The notes beneath the pieces were generated by a model, which saw nothing but the letters and a program-made list of their open reading frames with translations, was not told where the DNA came from and searched no databases. A stretch of 64,000 bases of DNA, taken from Loxodes magnus. Its lineage: Eukaryota > Ciliophora > Karyorelictea > Loxodida > Loxodidae. This document shows positions 39,206-52,544 of this stretch, piece after piece. The position numbers and the translations under genes are program-made. The stretch covers positions 124,001 to 188,000 of the forward strand of contig CAMPDV010000239.1 of the NCBI GenBank assembly GCA_946699065.1. Reading direction: 5' to 3'. The stretch's first letter is position 1. Each line of letters begins with the position of its first letter.

Positions 39206-41414
39206 TGGAGTGAATGAAAAATACTAACATTCGAGAATAAAGAGTATTCAAAATAAATGAATAAACCTTTTTAAATAAAGTGCAAATAAAAAAGATGAAA
39301 CAATGGAGTGAATGAAAAATATAAACATTCGAGAAGAAAGAGTATTCAAAATAAATGAATAAACCTTTTTAAATAAAGTGCAAATAAAAAAGATGAAATA
39401 AATGGAGTGAATGCTAAATATAAACATTCGAGAAGAAAGAGTTTTCAAAATAAATGAATAAACCTTTTTAAATAAAGTGCAAATAAAAAAGATGAAACAA
39501 TGGAGTGAATGAGAATTATAAACATTCGAGAAGAAAGAGTATTCAAAATAAATGAATAAAACTTTTTAAATAAAGTGCAAATAAAAAAGATGAAAAAATG
39601 GAGTCAATGAAAAATATAAACATTCGAGAAGAAAGAGTTTTCAAAATAAAAAACCTTTTTAAATAAAGTGCAAATAAAAAAGATGAAATAAATGGAGTGA
39701 ATGAGAAATATAAACATTCGAGAAGAAAGAGTTTTCAAAATAAAAAACCTTTTTAAATAAAGTGCAAATAAAAAAAATGGAGTGAATGAAAAATACTAAC
39801 ATTCGAGAAGAAAGAGTTTTCAAAATAAATGAATAAACCTTTTTATATAAAGTGCAAATAAAAAAGATGAAACAATGGAGTGAATGCTAAATATAAACAT
39901 TCGAGAAGAAAGAGTTTTCAAAATAAATGAATAAACCTTTTTAAATAAAGTGCAAATAAAAAAGATGAAATAAATGGAGTGAATGCTAAATATAAACATT
40001 CGAGAAGAAAGAGTTTTCAAAATAAATGAATAAAACTTTTTAAATAAAGTGCAAATAAAAAAGATGAAATAAATGGAGTCAATGCGAAAGTGATAAACAT
40101 TCGAGAATAAAGAGTTTTCAAATAAATGAATAAACCTTTTTAAATAAAGTGCAAATAAAAAAGATGAAACAATGGAGTCAATGAAAAATACAAACATTCG
40201 AGAAGAAAGAGTATTCAAAATAAATGAATAAACCTTTTTAAATAAAGTGCAAATAAAAAAGATGAAACAATGGAGTGAATGCTAAATATAAACATTCGAG
40301 AAGAAAGAGTTTTAAAAATAAATGAATAAACCTTTTTAAATAAAGTGCAAATAAAAAAGATGAAAAAATGGAGTGAATGAGAAATATAAACATTCGAGAA
40401 GAAAGAGTTTTCAAAATAAATGAATAAACCTTTTTAAATAAAGTGCAAATAAAAAAGATGAAATAAATGGAGTGAATGCTAAATATAAACATTCGAGAAG
40501 AAAGAGTTTTCAAAATAAATGAATAAACCTTTTTAAATAAAGTGCAAATAAAAAAGATGAAACAATGGAGTGAATGCTAAATATAAACATTCGAGAATAA
40601 AGAGTATTCAAAATAAATGAATAAACCTTTTTAAATAAAGTGCAAATAAAAAAGATGAAACAATGGAGTGAATGAGAAATATAAACATTCGAGAAGAAAG
40701 AGTTTTCAAAATAAATGAATAAACCTTTTTAAATAAAGTGCAAATAAAAAAGATGAAATAAATGGAGTGAATGCTAAATATAAACATTCGAGAAGAAAGA
40801 GTTTTCAAAATAAAAAATCTTTTTAAATAAAGTGCAAATAAAAAAGATGAAACAATGGAGTGAATGCTAAATATAAACATTCGAGAAGAAAGAGTTTTCA
40901 AAATAAATGAATAAACCTTTTTAAATAAAGTGCAAATAAAAAAGATGAAACAATGGAGTGAATGCTTAATATAAACATTCGAGAAGAAAGAGTTTTCAAA
41001 ATAAAAAACCTTTTTAAATAAAGTGCAAATAAAAAAAATAAAAAAAATGGAGTGAATGAAAAATACTAACATTCGAGAAGAAAGAGTTTTCAAAATAAAT
41101 GAATAAACCTTTTTAAATAAAGTGCAAATAAAAAAGATGAAACAATGGAGTGAATGCTTAATATAAACATTCGAGAAGAAAGAGTTTTCAAAATAAAAAA
41201 TCTTTTTAAATAAAGTGCAAATAAAAAAGATGAAACAATGGAGTGAATGCTAAATATAAACATTCGAGAATAAAGAGTTTTCAAAATAAAAAATCTTTTT
41301 AAATAAAGTGCAAATAAAAAAGATGAAACAATGGAGTGAATGCTAAATATAAACATTCGAGAATAAAGAGTTTTCAAAATAAAAAATCTTTTTAAATAAA
41401 GTGCAAATAAAAAA

Positions 41415-41798
41415 GATGAAAAAATGGAGTGAATGCTAAATATAAACATTCGAGAAGAAAGAGTTTTCAAAATAAAAAACCTTTTTAAATAAAGTGCAAA
41501 TAAAAAAGATGAAATAAATGGAGTGAATGAGAAATATAAACATTCGAGAAGAAAGAGTTTTCAAAATAAAAAATCTTTTTAAATAAAGTGCAAATAAAAA
41601 AGATGAAACAATGGAGTGAATGCTAAATATAAACATTCGAGAAGAAAGAGTTTTCAAAATAAATGAATAAAACTTTTTAAATAAAGTGCAAATAAAAAAA
41701 ATAAAAAAAATGGAGTGAATGCTAAATATAAACATTCGAGAAGAAAGAGTTTTCAAAATAAATGAATAAACCTTTTTAAATAAAGTGCAAATAAAAAA
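41415..41798 (+). repeat. Four-monomer HOR (384 bp), copy 1 of 3
   Basis: The unit runs from gatgaaaaaatgg to the next such start. In order its monomers are ctaaat with aaaacc, gagaaat with aaaatc, ctaaat with aaaac, and ctaaat after a two-step A tract. Starts are at 41415, 41799, 42184 and the break is at 42568. Confidence 0.82.
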
Positions 41799-42183
41799 GA
41801 TGAAAAAATGGAGTGAATGCTAAATATAAACATTCGAGAAGAAAGAGTTTTCAAAATAAAAAACCTTTTTAAATAAAGTGCAAATAAAAAAGATGAAATA
41901 AATGGAGTGAATGAGAAATATAAACATTCGAGAAGAAAGAGTTTTAAAAATAAAAAATCTTTTTAAATAAAGTGCAAATAAAAAAGATGAAATAAATGGA
42001 GTGAATGCTAAATATAAACATTCGAGAAGAAAGAGTTTTCAAAATAAATGAATAAAACTTTTTAAATAAAGTGCAAATAAAAAAAATAAAAAAAATGGAG
42101 TGAATGCTAAATATAAACATTCGAGAAGAAAGAGTTTTCAAAATAAATGAATAAACCTTTTTAAATAAAGTGCAAATAAAAAA
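41799..42183 (+). repeat. Four-monomer HOR (385 bp), copy 2 of 3
   Basis: It is one base longer than its neighbours because one monomer has the ataaatgg state where the others have acaatgg. It also carries ttttaaaa before the 'aaatcttttt' state where the others have ttttcaaa. Confidence 0.82.
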
Positions 42184-42567
42184 GATGAAAAAATGGAGTG
42201 AATGCTAAATATAAACATTCGAGAAGAAAGAGTTTTCAAAATAAAAAACCTTTTTAAATAAAGTGCAAATAAAAAAGATGAAATAAATGGAGTGAATGAG
42301 AAATATAAACATTCGAGAAGAAAGAGTTTTCAAAATAAAAAATCTTTTTAAATAAAGTGCAAATAAAAAAGATGAAACAATGGAGTGAATGCTAAATATA
42401 AACATTCGAGAAGAAAGAGTTTTCAAAATAAATGAATAAAACTTTTTAAATAAAGTGCAAATAAAAAAAATAAAAAAAATGGAGTGAATGCTAAATATAA
42501 ACATTCGAGAAGAAAGAGTTTTCAAAATAAATGAATAAACCTTTTTAAATAAAGTGCAAATAAAAAA
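42184..42567 (+). repeat. Four-monomer HOR (384 bp), copy 3 of 3
   Basis: It has the same states as copy 1, 769 bp downstream. Copies 1 and 3 are therefore more alike than either is to the middle copy. Confidence 0.82.
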
Positions 42568-45500
42568 GATGAAACAATGGAGTGAATGAGAATTATAAAC
42601 ATTCGAGAAGAAAGAGTATTCAAAATAAATGAATAAAACTTTTTAAATAAAGTGCAAATAAAAAAGATGAAAAAATGGAGTGAATGCTAAATATAAACAT
42701 TCGAGAATAAAGAGTTTTCAAAATAAAAAACCTTTTTAAATAAAGTGCAAATAAAAAAGATGAAACAATGGAGTGAATGAGAAATATAAACATTCGAGAA
42801 TAAAGAGTTTTCAAAATAAATGAATAAACCTTTTTAAATAAAGTGCAAATAAAAAAGATGAAAAAATGGAGTGAATGAGAAATATAAACATTCGAGAAGA
42901 AAGAGTTTTCAAAATAAATGAATAAACCTTTTTAAATAAAGTGCAAATAAAAAAGATGAAAAAATGGAGTCAATGAAAAATAACAACATTCGAGAAGAAA
43001 GAGTTTTCAAAATAAATGAATAAACCTTTTTAAATAAAGTGCAAATAAAAAAGATGAAATAAATGGAGTGAATGAGAAATATAAACATTCGAGAATAAAG
43101 AGTTTTCAAAATAAATGAATAAACCTTTTTAAATAAAGTGCAAATAAAAAAGATGAAACAATGGAGTGAATGAGAAATATAAACATTCGAGAAGAAAGAG
43201 TTTTCAAAATAAATGAATAAACCTTTTTAAATAAAGTGCAAATAAAAAAGATGAAACAATGGAGTGAATGCTAAATATAAACATTCGAGAAGAAATAGTT
43301 TTCAAAATAAATGAATAAACCTTTTTAAATAAAGTGCAATTAAAATTATGAAATAAATGGAGTGAATGAGAAATATAAACATTCGAGAAGAAAGAGTTTT
43401 CAAAATAAAAAACCTTTTTAAATAAAGTGCAAATAAAAAAGATGAAACAATGGAGTGAATGCTTAATATAAACATTCGAGAATAAAGAGTTTTCAAAATA
43501 AATGAATAAACCTTTTTAAATAAAGTGCAAATAAAAAAGATGAAACAATGGAGTGAATGCTAAATATAAACATTCGAGAATAAAGAGTTTTCAAAATAAA
43601 AAATCTTTTTAAATAAAGTGCAAATAAAAAAGATGAAACAATGGAGTGAATGCTAAATATAAACATTCGAGAAGAAAGAGTATTCAAAATAAATGAATAA
43701 ACCTTTTTAAATAAAGTGCAAATAAAAAAAATAAAAAAAATGGAGTGAATGAGAAATATAAACATTCGAGAAGAAAGAGTTTTCAAAATAAATGAATAAA
43801 CCTTTTTAAATAAAGTGCAAATAAAAAAGATGAAACAATGGAGTGAATGAGAATTATAAACATTCGAGAAGAAAGAGTATTCAAAATAAATGAATAAAAC
43901 TTTTTAAATAAAGTGCAAATAAAAAAGATGAAAAAATGGAGTCAATGAAAAATATAAACATTCGAGAAGAAAGAGTTTTCAAAATAAAAAACCTTTTTAA
44001 ATAAAGTGCAAATAAAAAAGATGAAATAAATGGAGTGAATGAGAAATATAAACATTCGAGAATAAAGAGTTTTCAAAATAAAAAACCTTTTTAAATAAAG
44101 TGCAAATAAAAAAGATGAAACAATGGAGTGAATGCTAAATATAAACATTCGAGAATAAAGAGTTTTCAAAATAAAAAATCTTTTTAAATAAAGTGCAAAT
44201 AAAAAAGATGAAACAATGGAGTGAATGCTAAATATAAACATTCGAGAATAAAGAGTTTTCAAAATAAAAAATCTTTTTAAATAAAGTGCAAATAAAAAAG
44301 ATGAAACAATGGAGTGAATGAGAAATATAAACATTCGAGAAGAAAGAGTTTTCAAAATAAATGAATAAACCTTTTTAAATAAAGTGCAAATAAAAAAAAT
44401 GGAGTGAATGAAAAATACTAACATTCGAGAAGAAAGAGTATTCAAAATAAATGAATAAAACTTTTTAAATAAAGTGCAAATAAAAAAGATGAAAAAATGG
44501 AGTGAATGCTAAATATAAACATTCGAGAATAAAGAGTTTTCAAAATAAAAAATCTTTTTAAATAAAGTGCAAATAAAAAAGATGAAACAATGGAGTGAAT
44601 GCTAAATATAAACATTCGAGAATAAAGAGTTTTCAAAATAAATGAATAAACCTTTTTAAATAAAGTGCAAATAAAAAAGATGAAACAATGGAGTGAATGC
44701 TAAATATAAACATTCGAGAAGAAAGAGTTTTAAAAATAAATGAATAAACCTTTTTAAATAAAGTGCAAATAAAAAAGATGAAAAAATGGAGTGAATGCTA
44801 AATATAAACATTCGAGAATAAAGAGTTTTCAAAATAATAAACCTTTTTAAATAAAGTGCAAATAAAAAAGATGAAATAAATGGAGTGAATGCTAAATATA
44901 AACATTCGAGAATAAAGAGTTTTCAAAATAAATGAATAAACCTTTTTAAATAAAGTGCAAATAAAAAAGATGAAACAATGGAGTGAATGAGAAATATAAA
45001 CATTCGAGAAGAAAGAGTATTCAAAATAAATGAATAAAACTTTTTAAATAAAGTGCAAATAAAAAAGATGAAAAAATGGAGTGAATGCTAAATATAAACA
45101 TTCGAGAATAAAGAGTTTTCAAAATAAAAAATCTTTTTAAATAAAGTGCAAATAAAAAAGATGAAATAAATGGAGTGAATGCTAAATATAAACATTCGAG
45201 AATAAAGAGTTTTCAAAATAAATGAATAAACCTTTTTAAATAAAGTGCAAATAAAAAAGATGAAACAATGGAGTGAATGCTAAATATAAACATTCGAGAA
45301 GAAAGAGTTTTCAAAATAAATGAATAAACCTTTTTAAATAAAGTGCAAATAAAAAAGATGAAATAAATGGAGTGAATGCTAAATATAAACATTCGAGAAT
45401 AAAGAGTATTCAAAATAAATGAATAAACCTTTTTAAATAAAGTGCAAATAAAAAAGATGAAACAATGGAGTGAATGAGAAATATAAACATTCGAGAAGAA

Positions 45501-48003
45501 AGAGTTTTCAAAATAAATGAATAAACCTTTTTAAATAAAGTGCAAATAAAAAAGATGAAACAATGGAGTGAATGCTAAATATAAACATTCGAGAATAAAG
45601 AGTTTTCAAAATAAATGAATAAACCTTTTTAAATAAAGTGCAAATAAAAAAAATAAAAAAAATGGAGTGAATGAGAAATATAAACATTCGAGAAGAAAGA
45701 GTTTTCAAAATAAATGAATAAACCTTTTTAAATAAAGTGCAAATAAAAAAGATGAAACAATGGAGTGAATGAAAAATATAAACATTCGAGAAGAAAGAGT
45801 ATTCAAAATAAATGAATAAACCTTTTTAAATAAAGTGCAAATAAAAAAGATGAAAAAATGGAGTCAATGAAAAATATAAACATTCGAGAAGAAAGAGTTT
45901 TCAAAATAAAAAACCTTTTTAAATAAAGTGCAAATAAAAAAGATGAAATAAATGGAGTGAATGAGAAATATAAACATTCGAGAAGAAAGAGTTTTCAAAA
46001 TAAATGAATAAACCTTTTTAAATAAAGTGCAAATAAAAAAGATGAAACAATGGAGTGAATGCTTAATATAAACATTCGAGAAGAAAGAGTTTTCAAAATA
46101 AATGAATAAACCTTTTTAAATAAAGTGCAAATAAAAAAGATGAAACAATGGAGTGAATGCTAAATATAAACATTCGAGAAGAAAGAGTTTTCAAAATAAA
46201 TGAATAAACCTTTTTAAATAAAGTGCAAATAAAAAAGATGAAACAATGGAGTGAATGAGAATTATAAACATTCGAGAAGAAAGAGTATTCAAAATAAATG
46301 AATAAAACTTTTTAAATAAAGTGCAAATAAAAAAGATGAAAAAATGGAGTGAATGCTAAATATAAACATTCGAGAAGAAAGAGTTTTAAAAATAAATGAA
46401 TAAACCTTTTTAAATAAAGTGCAAATAAAAAAGATGAAATAAATGGAGTGAATGAGAAATATAAACATTCGAGAAGAAAGAGTTTTCAAAATAAATGAAT
46501 AAACCTTTTTAAATAAAGTGCAAATAAAAAAAATAAAAAAAATGGAGTGAATGCTAAATATAAACATTCGAGAATAAAGAGTTTTCAAAATAAATGAATA
46601 AACCTTTTTAAATAAAGTGCAAATAAAAAAGATGAAACAATGGAGTGAATGCTAAATATAAACATTCGAGAATAAAGAGTTTTCAAAATAAATGAATAAA
46701 CCTTTTTAAATAAAGTGCAAATAAAAAAGATGAAACAATGGAGTGAATGAAAAATATAAACATTCGAGAAGAAAGAGTTTTCAAAATAAATGAATAAACC
46801 TTTTTAAATAAAGTGCAAATAAAAAAGATGAAACAATGGAGTGAATGAGAAATATAAACATTCGAGAAGAAAGAGTATTCAAAATAAATGAATAAAACTT
46901 TTTAAATAAAGTGCAAATAAAAAAGATGAAAAAATGGAGTCAATGAAAAATATAAACATTCGAGAAGAAAGAGTTTTCAAAATAAATGAATAAACCTTTT
47001 TAAATAAAGTGCAAATAAAAAGATGAAAAAATGGAGTGAATGAGAAATATAAACATTCGAGAAGAAAGAGTTTTCAAAATAAATGAATAAACCTTTTTAA
47101 ATAAAGTGCAAATAAAAAAGATGAAACAATGGAGTGAATGCTAAATATAAACATTCGAGAAGAAAGAGTTTTCAAAATAAATGAATAAACCTTTTTAAAT
47201 AAAGTGCAAATAAAAAAGATGAAATAAATGGAGTGAATGCTAAATATAAACATTCGAGAATAAAGAGTTTTCAAAATAAATGAATAAACCTTTTTAAATA
47301 AAGTGCAAATAAAAAAGATGAAACAATGGAGTGAATGCTAAATATAAACATTCGAGAATAAAGAGTTTTCAAAATAAATGAATAAACCTTTTTAAATAAA
47401 GTGCAAATAAAAAAGATGAAATAAATGGAGTGAATGCTAAATATAAACATTCGAGAAGAAAGAGTTTTCAAAATAAATGAATAAAACTTTTTAAATAAAG
47501 TGCAAATAAAAAAGATGAAATAAATGGAGTGAATGCTAAATATAAACATTCGAGAATAAAGAGTTTTCAAAATAAATGAATAAACCTTTTTAAATAAAGT
47601 GCAAATAAAAAAGATGAAATAAATGGAGTGAATGCTAAATATAAACATTCGAGAAGAAAGAGTTTTCAAAATAAATGAATAAACCTTTTTAAATAAAGTG
47701 CAAATAAAAAAGATGAAATAAATGGAGTGAATGAGAAATATAAACATTCGAGAAGAAAGAGTTTTCAAAATAAATGAATAAACCTTTTTAAATAAAGTGC
47801 AAATAAAAAAGATGAAACAATGGAGTGAATGCTTAATATAAACATTCGAGAAGAAAGAGTTTTCAAAATAAAAAACCTTTTTAAATAAAGTGCAAATAAA
47901 AAAAATAAAAAAAATGGAGTGAATGCTAAATATAAACATTCGAGAATAAAGAGTTTTCAAAATAAATGAATAAACCTTTTTAAATAAAGTGCAAATAAAA
48001 AAG

Positions 48004-48530
48004 ATGAAAAAATGGAGTGAATGAGAAATATAAACATTCGAGAAGAAAGAGTTTTCAAAATAAATGAATAAACCTTTTTAAATAAAGTGCAAATAAAAAA
48101 GATGAAACAATGGAGTGAATGAAAAATATAAACATTCGAGAAGAAAGAGTATTCAAAATAAATGAATAAACCTTTTTAAATAAAGTGCAAATAAAAAAGA
48201 TGAAACAATGGAGTGAATGCTAAATATAAACATTCGAGAATAAAGAGTTTTCAAAATAAATGAATAAACCTTTTTAAATAAAGTGCAAATAAAAAAGATG
48301 AAAAAATGGAGTGAATGAGAAATATAAACATTCGAGAAGAAAGAGTTTTCAAAATAAATGAATAAACCTTTTTAAATAAAGTGCAAATAAAAAAGATGAA
48401 ACAATGGAGTGAATGAAAAATATAAACATTCGAGAAGAAAGAGTATTCAAAATAAATGAATAAACCTTTTTAAATAAAGTGCAAATAAAAAAGATGAAAC
48501 AATGGAGTGAATGCTAAATATAAACATTCG
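48004..48530 (+). repeat. 294-bp trimer HOR, second copy partial
   Basis: The ordered monomers gagaaat, gaaaaata with tattc, and ctaaat with agaataaag start at 48004 and repeat at 48298. The second copy changes in its last monomer (agaagaaag, tattc). The same trimer is found near 8245 and twice at 56141-56728. Confidence 0.72.
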
Positions 48531-48968
48531 AGAAGAAAGAGTATTCAAAATAAATGAATAAACCTTTTTAAATAAAGTGCAAATAAAAAAGATGAAAAAA
48601 ATGGAGTGAATGCTAAATATAAACATTCGAGAATAAAGAGTTTTCAAAATAAATGAATAAACCTTTTTAAATAAAGTGCAAATAAAAAAGATGAAACAAT
48701 GGAGTGAATGCTAAATATAAACATTCGAGAATAAAGAGTTTTCAAAATAAATGAATAAACCTTTTTAAATAAAGTGCAATTAAAATTATGAAATAAATGG
48801 AGTGAATGAGAAATATAAACATTCGAGAAGAAAGAGTTTTCAAAATAAATGAATAAACCTTTTTAAATAAAGTGCAAATAAAAAAGATGAAACAATGGAG
48901 TGAATGAGAAATATAAACATTCGAGAAGAAAGAGTTTTCAAAATAAAAAACCTTTTTAAATAAAGTGC

Positions 48969-48998
48969 AAATAAAAAAAATAAAAAAAATAAAAACAA
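48969..48998 (+). repeat. Long A tract ending in aaaacaa
   Basis: Same variant as 39176, which suggests a zone-specific sub-lineage. Confidence 0.9.
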
Positions 48999-49534
48999 TG
49001 GAGTGAATGAAAAATACTAACATTCGAGAAGAAAGAGTTTTCAAAATAAATGAATAAACCTTTTTAAATAAAGTGCAAATAAAAAAGATGAAACAATGGA
49101 GTGAATGAAAAATATAAACATTCGAGAAGAAAGAGTTTTCAAAATAAATGAATAAACCTTTTTAAATAAAGTGCAAATAAAAAAGATGAAACAATGGAGT
49201 GAATGCTAAATATAAACATTCGAGAATAAAGAGTATTCAAAATAAATGAATAAACCTTTTTAAATAAAGTGCAAATAAAAAAGATGAAAAAAATGGAGTG
49301 AATGAGAAATATAAACATTCGAGAAGAAAGAGTTTTCAAAATAAATGAATAAACCTTTTTAAATAAAGTGCAAATAAAAAAGATGAAATAAATGGAGTGA
49401 ATGCTAAATATTAACATTCGAGAAGAAAGAGTTTTCAAAATGAATAAACCTTTTTAAATAAAGTGCAAATAAAAAAATAAAAAAAATGGAGTGAATGCTA
49501 AATATAAACATTCGAGAAGAAAGAGTTTTAAAAA

Positions 49535-50127
49535 TAAATGAATAAACCTTTTTAAATAAAGTGCAAATAAAAAAGATGAAAAAATGGAGTGAATGAGAAA
49601 TATAAACATTCGAGAAGAAAGAGTTTTCAAAATAAATGAATAAACCTTTTTAAATAAAGTGCAAATAAAAAAGATGAAAAAATGGAGTGAATGAGAATTA
49701 TAAACATTCGAGAATAAAGAGTTTTCAAAATAAATGAATAAACCTTTTTAAATAAAGTGCAAATAAAAAAGATGAAATAAATGGAGTGAATGCTAAATAT
49801 AAACATTCGAGAAGAAAGAGTATTCAAAATAAATGAATAAACCTTTTTAAATAAAGTGCAAATAAAAAAGATGAAATAAATGGAGTCAATGCGAAAGTGA
49901 TAAACATTCGAGAAGAAAGAGTTTTCAAAATAAATGAATAAACCTTTTTAAATAAAGTGCAAATAAAAAAGATGAAACAATGGAGTGAATGAGAATTATA
50001 AACATTCGAGAAGAAAGAGTTTTCAAAATAAATGAATAAACCTTTTTAAATAAAGTGCAAATAAAAAAGATGAAATAAATGGAGTGAATGCTAAATATAA
50101 ACATTCGAGAAGAAAGAGTATTCAAAA
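49535..50127 (+). repeat. 593-bp HOR unit, copy 1
   Basis: This six-monomer unit contains gagaatta with agaataaag, ctaaat with tattc, and a tgcgaaagtg monomer (49890). It repeats at +593 (50483). Confidence 0.75.
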
Positions 50128-50720
50128 TAAATGAATAAACCTTTTTAAATAAAGTGCAAATAAAAAAGATGAAAAAATGGAGTGAATGAGAAATATAAAC
50201 ATTCGAGAAGAAAGAGTTTTCAAAATAAATGAATAAACCTTTTTAAATAAAGTGCAAATAAAAAAGATGAAAAAATGGAGTGAATGAGAATTATAAACAT
50301 TCGAGAATAAAGAGTTTTCAAAATAAATGAATAAACCTTTTTAAATAAAGTGCAAATAAAAAAGATGAAATAAATGGAGTGAATGCTAAATATAAACATT
50401 CGAGAAGAAAGAGTATTCAAAATAAATGAATAAACCTTTTTAAATAAAGTGCAAATAAAAAAGATGAAATAAATGGAGTCAATGCGAAAGTGATAAACAT
50501 TCGAGAAGAAAGAGTTTTCAAAATAAATGAATAAACCTTTTTAAATAAAGTGCAAATAAAAAAGATGAAACAATGGAGTGAATGAGAATTATAAACATTC
50601 GAGAAGAAAGAGTTTTCAAAATAAATGAATAAACCTTTTTAAATAAAGTGCAAATAAAAAAGATGAAATAAATGGAGTGAATGCTAAATATAAACATTCG
50701 AGAAGAAAGAGTATTCAAAA
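50128..50720 (+). repeat. 593-bp HOR unit, copy 2
   Basis: It is a tandem copy of 49535-50127. From about 50518 it grades into the series that also occurs at 4375 onward and at 53644 onward (+3126). Confidence 0.75.
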
Positions 50721-51464
50721 TAAATGAATAAACCTTTTTAAATAAAGTGCAAATAAAAAAGATGAAACAATGGAGTGAATGAGAAATATAAACATTCGAG
50801 AAGAAAGAGTTTTCAAAATAAATGAATAAAACTTTTTAAATAAAGTGCAAATAAAAAAGATGAAATAAATGGAGTGAATGCTAAATATAAACATTCGAGA
50901 ATAAAGAGTTTTCAAAATAAATGAATAAACCTTTTTAAATAAAGTGCAAATAAAAAAGATGAAACAATGGAGTGAATGCTAAATATAAACATTCGAGAAG
51001 AAAGAGTTTTAAAAATAAAAAACCTTTTTAAATAAAGTGCAAATAAAAAAAATAAAAAAAATGGAGTGAATGAAAAATACTAACATTCGAGAAGAAAGAG
51101 TTTTCAAAATAAAAAACCTTTTTAAATAAAGTGCAAATAAAAAAAATAAAAAAAATGGAGTGAATGCTAAATATAAACATTCGAGAATAAAGAGTTTTCA
51201 AAATAAATGAATAAACATTTTTAAATAAAGTGCAAATAAAAAAGATGAAATAAATGGAGTGAATGCTAAATATAAACATTCGAGAATAAAGAGTTTTCAA
51301 AATAAATGAATAAACCTTTTTAAATAAAGTGCAAATAAAAAAGATGAAACAATGGAGTGAATGCTAAATATAAACATTCGAGAAGAAAGAGTTTTAAAAA
51401 TAAAAAACCTTTTTAAATAAAGTGCAAATAAAAAAAATAAAAAAAATGGAGTGAATGAAAAATA

Positions 51465-52320
51465 CTAACATTCGAGAAGAAAGAGTTTTCAAAATAAAAA
51501 ACCTTTTTAAATAAAGTGCAAATAAAAAAAATAAAAAAAATGGAGTGAATGCTAAATATAAACATTCGAGAATAAAGAGTTTTCAAAATAAATGAATAAA
51601 CATTTTTAAATAAAGTGCAATTAAAATTATGAAATAAATGGAGTGAATGAGAAATATAAACATTCGAGAAGAAAGAGTTTTCAAAATAAATGAATAAACC
51701 TTTTTAAATAAAGTGCAAATAAAAAAGATGAAACAATGGAGTGAATGAGAAATATAAACATTCGAGAAGAAAGAGTTTTCAAAATAAAAAACCTTTTTAA
51801 ATAAAGTGCAAATAAAAAAAATAAAAAAAATAAAAAAAATGGAGTGAATGAAAAATACTAACATTCGAGAAGAAAGAGTTTTCAAAATAAATGAATAAAC
51901 CTTTTTAAATAAAGTGCAAATAAAAAAGATGAAACAATGGAGTGAATGCTAAATATAAACATTCGAGAATAAAGAGTTTTCAAAATAAATGAATAAACCT
52001 TTTTAAATAAAGTGCAAATAAAAAAGATGAAACAATGGAGTGAATGCTTAATATAAACATTCGAGAAGAAAGAGTTTTCAAAATAAAAAACCTTTTTAAA
52101 TAAAGTGCAAATAAAAAAAATAAAAAAAATGGAGTGAATGCTAAATATAAACATTCGAGAAGAAAGAGTTTTAAAAATAAATGAATAAACCTTTTTAAAT
52201 AAAGTGCAAATAAAAAAGATGAAAAAATGGAGTGAATGAGAAATATAAACATTCGAGAAGAAAGAGTTTTCAAAATAAAAAACCTTTTTAAATAAAGTGC
52301 AAATAAAAAAAATAAAAAAA
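51465..52320 (+). repeat. Duplicated block, copy 1 (1080-bp spacing)
   Basis: About 856 bp match at +1080 (52545-53400). Shared markers are aaacattttt with gtgcaattaaaattatg (51600 and 52680), the long A tract (51810 and 52890) and the ttttaaaaat monomer. Matching ends inside an A tract that has three steps here (52301-52330) and two in the other copy. Confidence 0.82.
51810..51839 (+). repeat. Long A tract (three 9-bp steps)
   Basis: First copy of the 1080-bp-spaced pair. Confidence 0.9.
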
Positions 52321-52330
52321 ATAAAAAAAA
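52301..52330 (+). repeat. Long A tract at a duplication edge
   Basis: The corresponding site 1080 bp downstream has only two steps. This tract is where collinearity between the two copies ends. Confidence 0.88.
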
Positions 52331-52544
52331 TGGAGTGAATGAAAAATACTAACATTCGAGAAGAAAGAGTATTCAAAATAAATGAATAAACCTTTTTAAA
52401 TAAAGTGCAAATAAAAAAGATGAAACAATGGAGTGAATGCTAAATATAAACATTCGAGAATAAAGAGTTTTCAAAATAAATGAATAAACCTTTTTAAATA
52501 AAGTGCAAATAAAAAAGATGAAACAATGGAGTGAATGCTAAATA

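Larger units (their letters stand above)
36781..49540 (+). repeat. B-type zone 2
   Basis: Only one tgcgaaagtg monomer (40083) occurs in about 13 kb, whereas 'aaatcttttt' occurs about 14 times between 36927 and 45129. The 'gtcaatgaaaaata' state is present near 39607, 40171, 43940, 45864 and 46931. Monomers with ctaaat plus agaataaag and the 99-bp ataaatgg form are common. It contains a triplicated four-monomer unit (41415-42567) and a 294-bp trimer pair near 48004. Two long A tracts here (39176 and 48969) end in aaaacaa instead of all A, unlike those in A-type zones. No genes are seen. Confidence 0.6.

Noticed and set aside
39838-39851. TATA-box-like ttttatataaag
   Set aside because: It is a single base change in one monomer of the invariant tttttaaataaag segment, with no gene downstream; it is probably a chance mutation that also removes the DraI site.
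47014-47032. Single-base A-run changes (for example a missing A near 47014 and another in ttttcaaataaatg near 40118)
   Set aside because: Isolated homopolymer length differences are as likely to be sequencing errors as biology.
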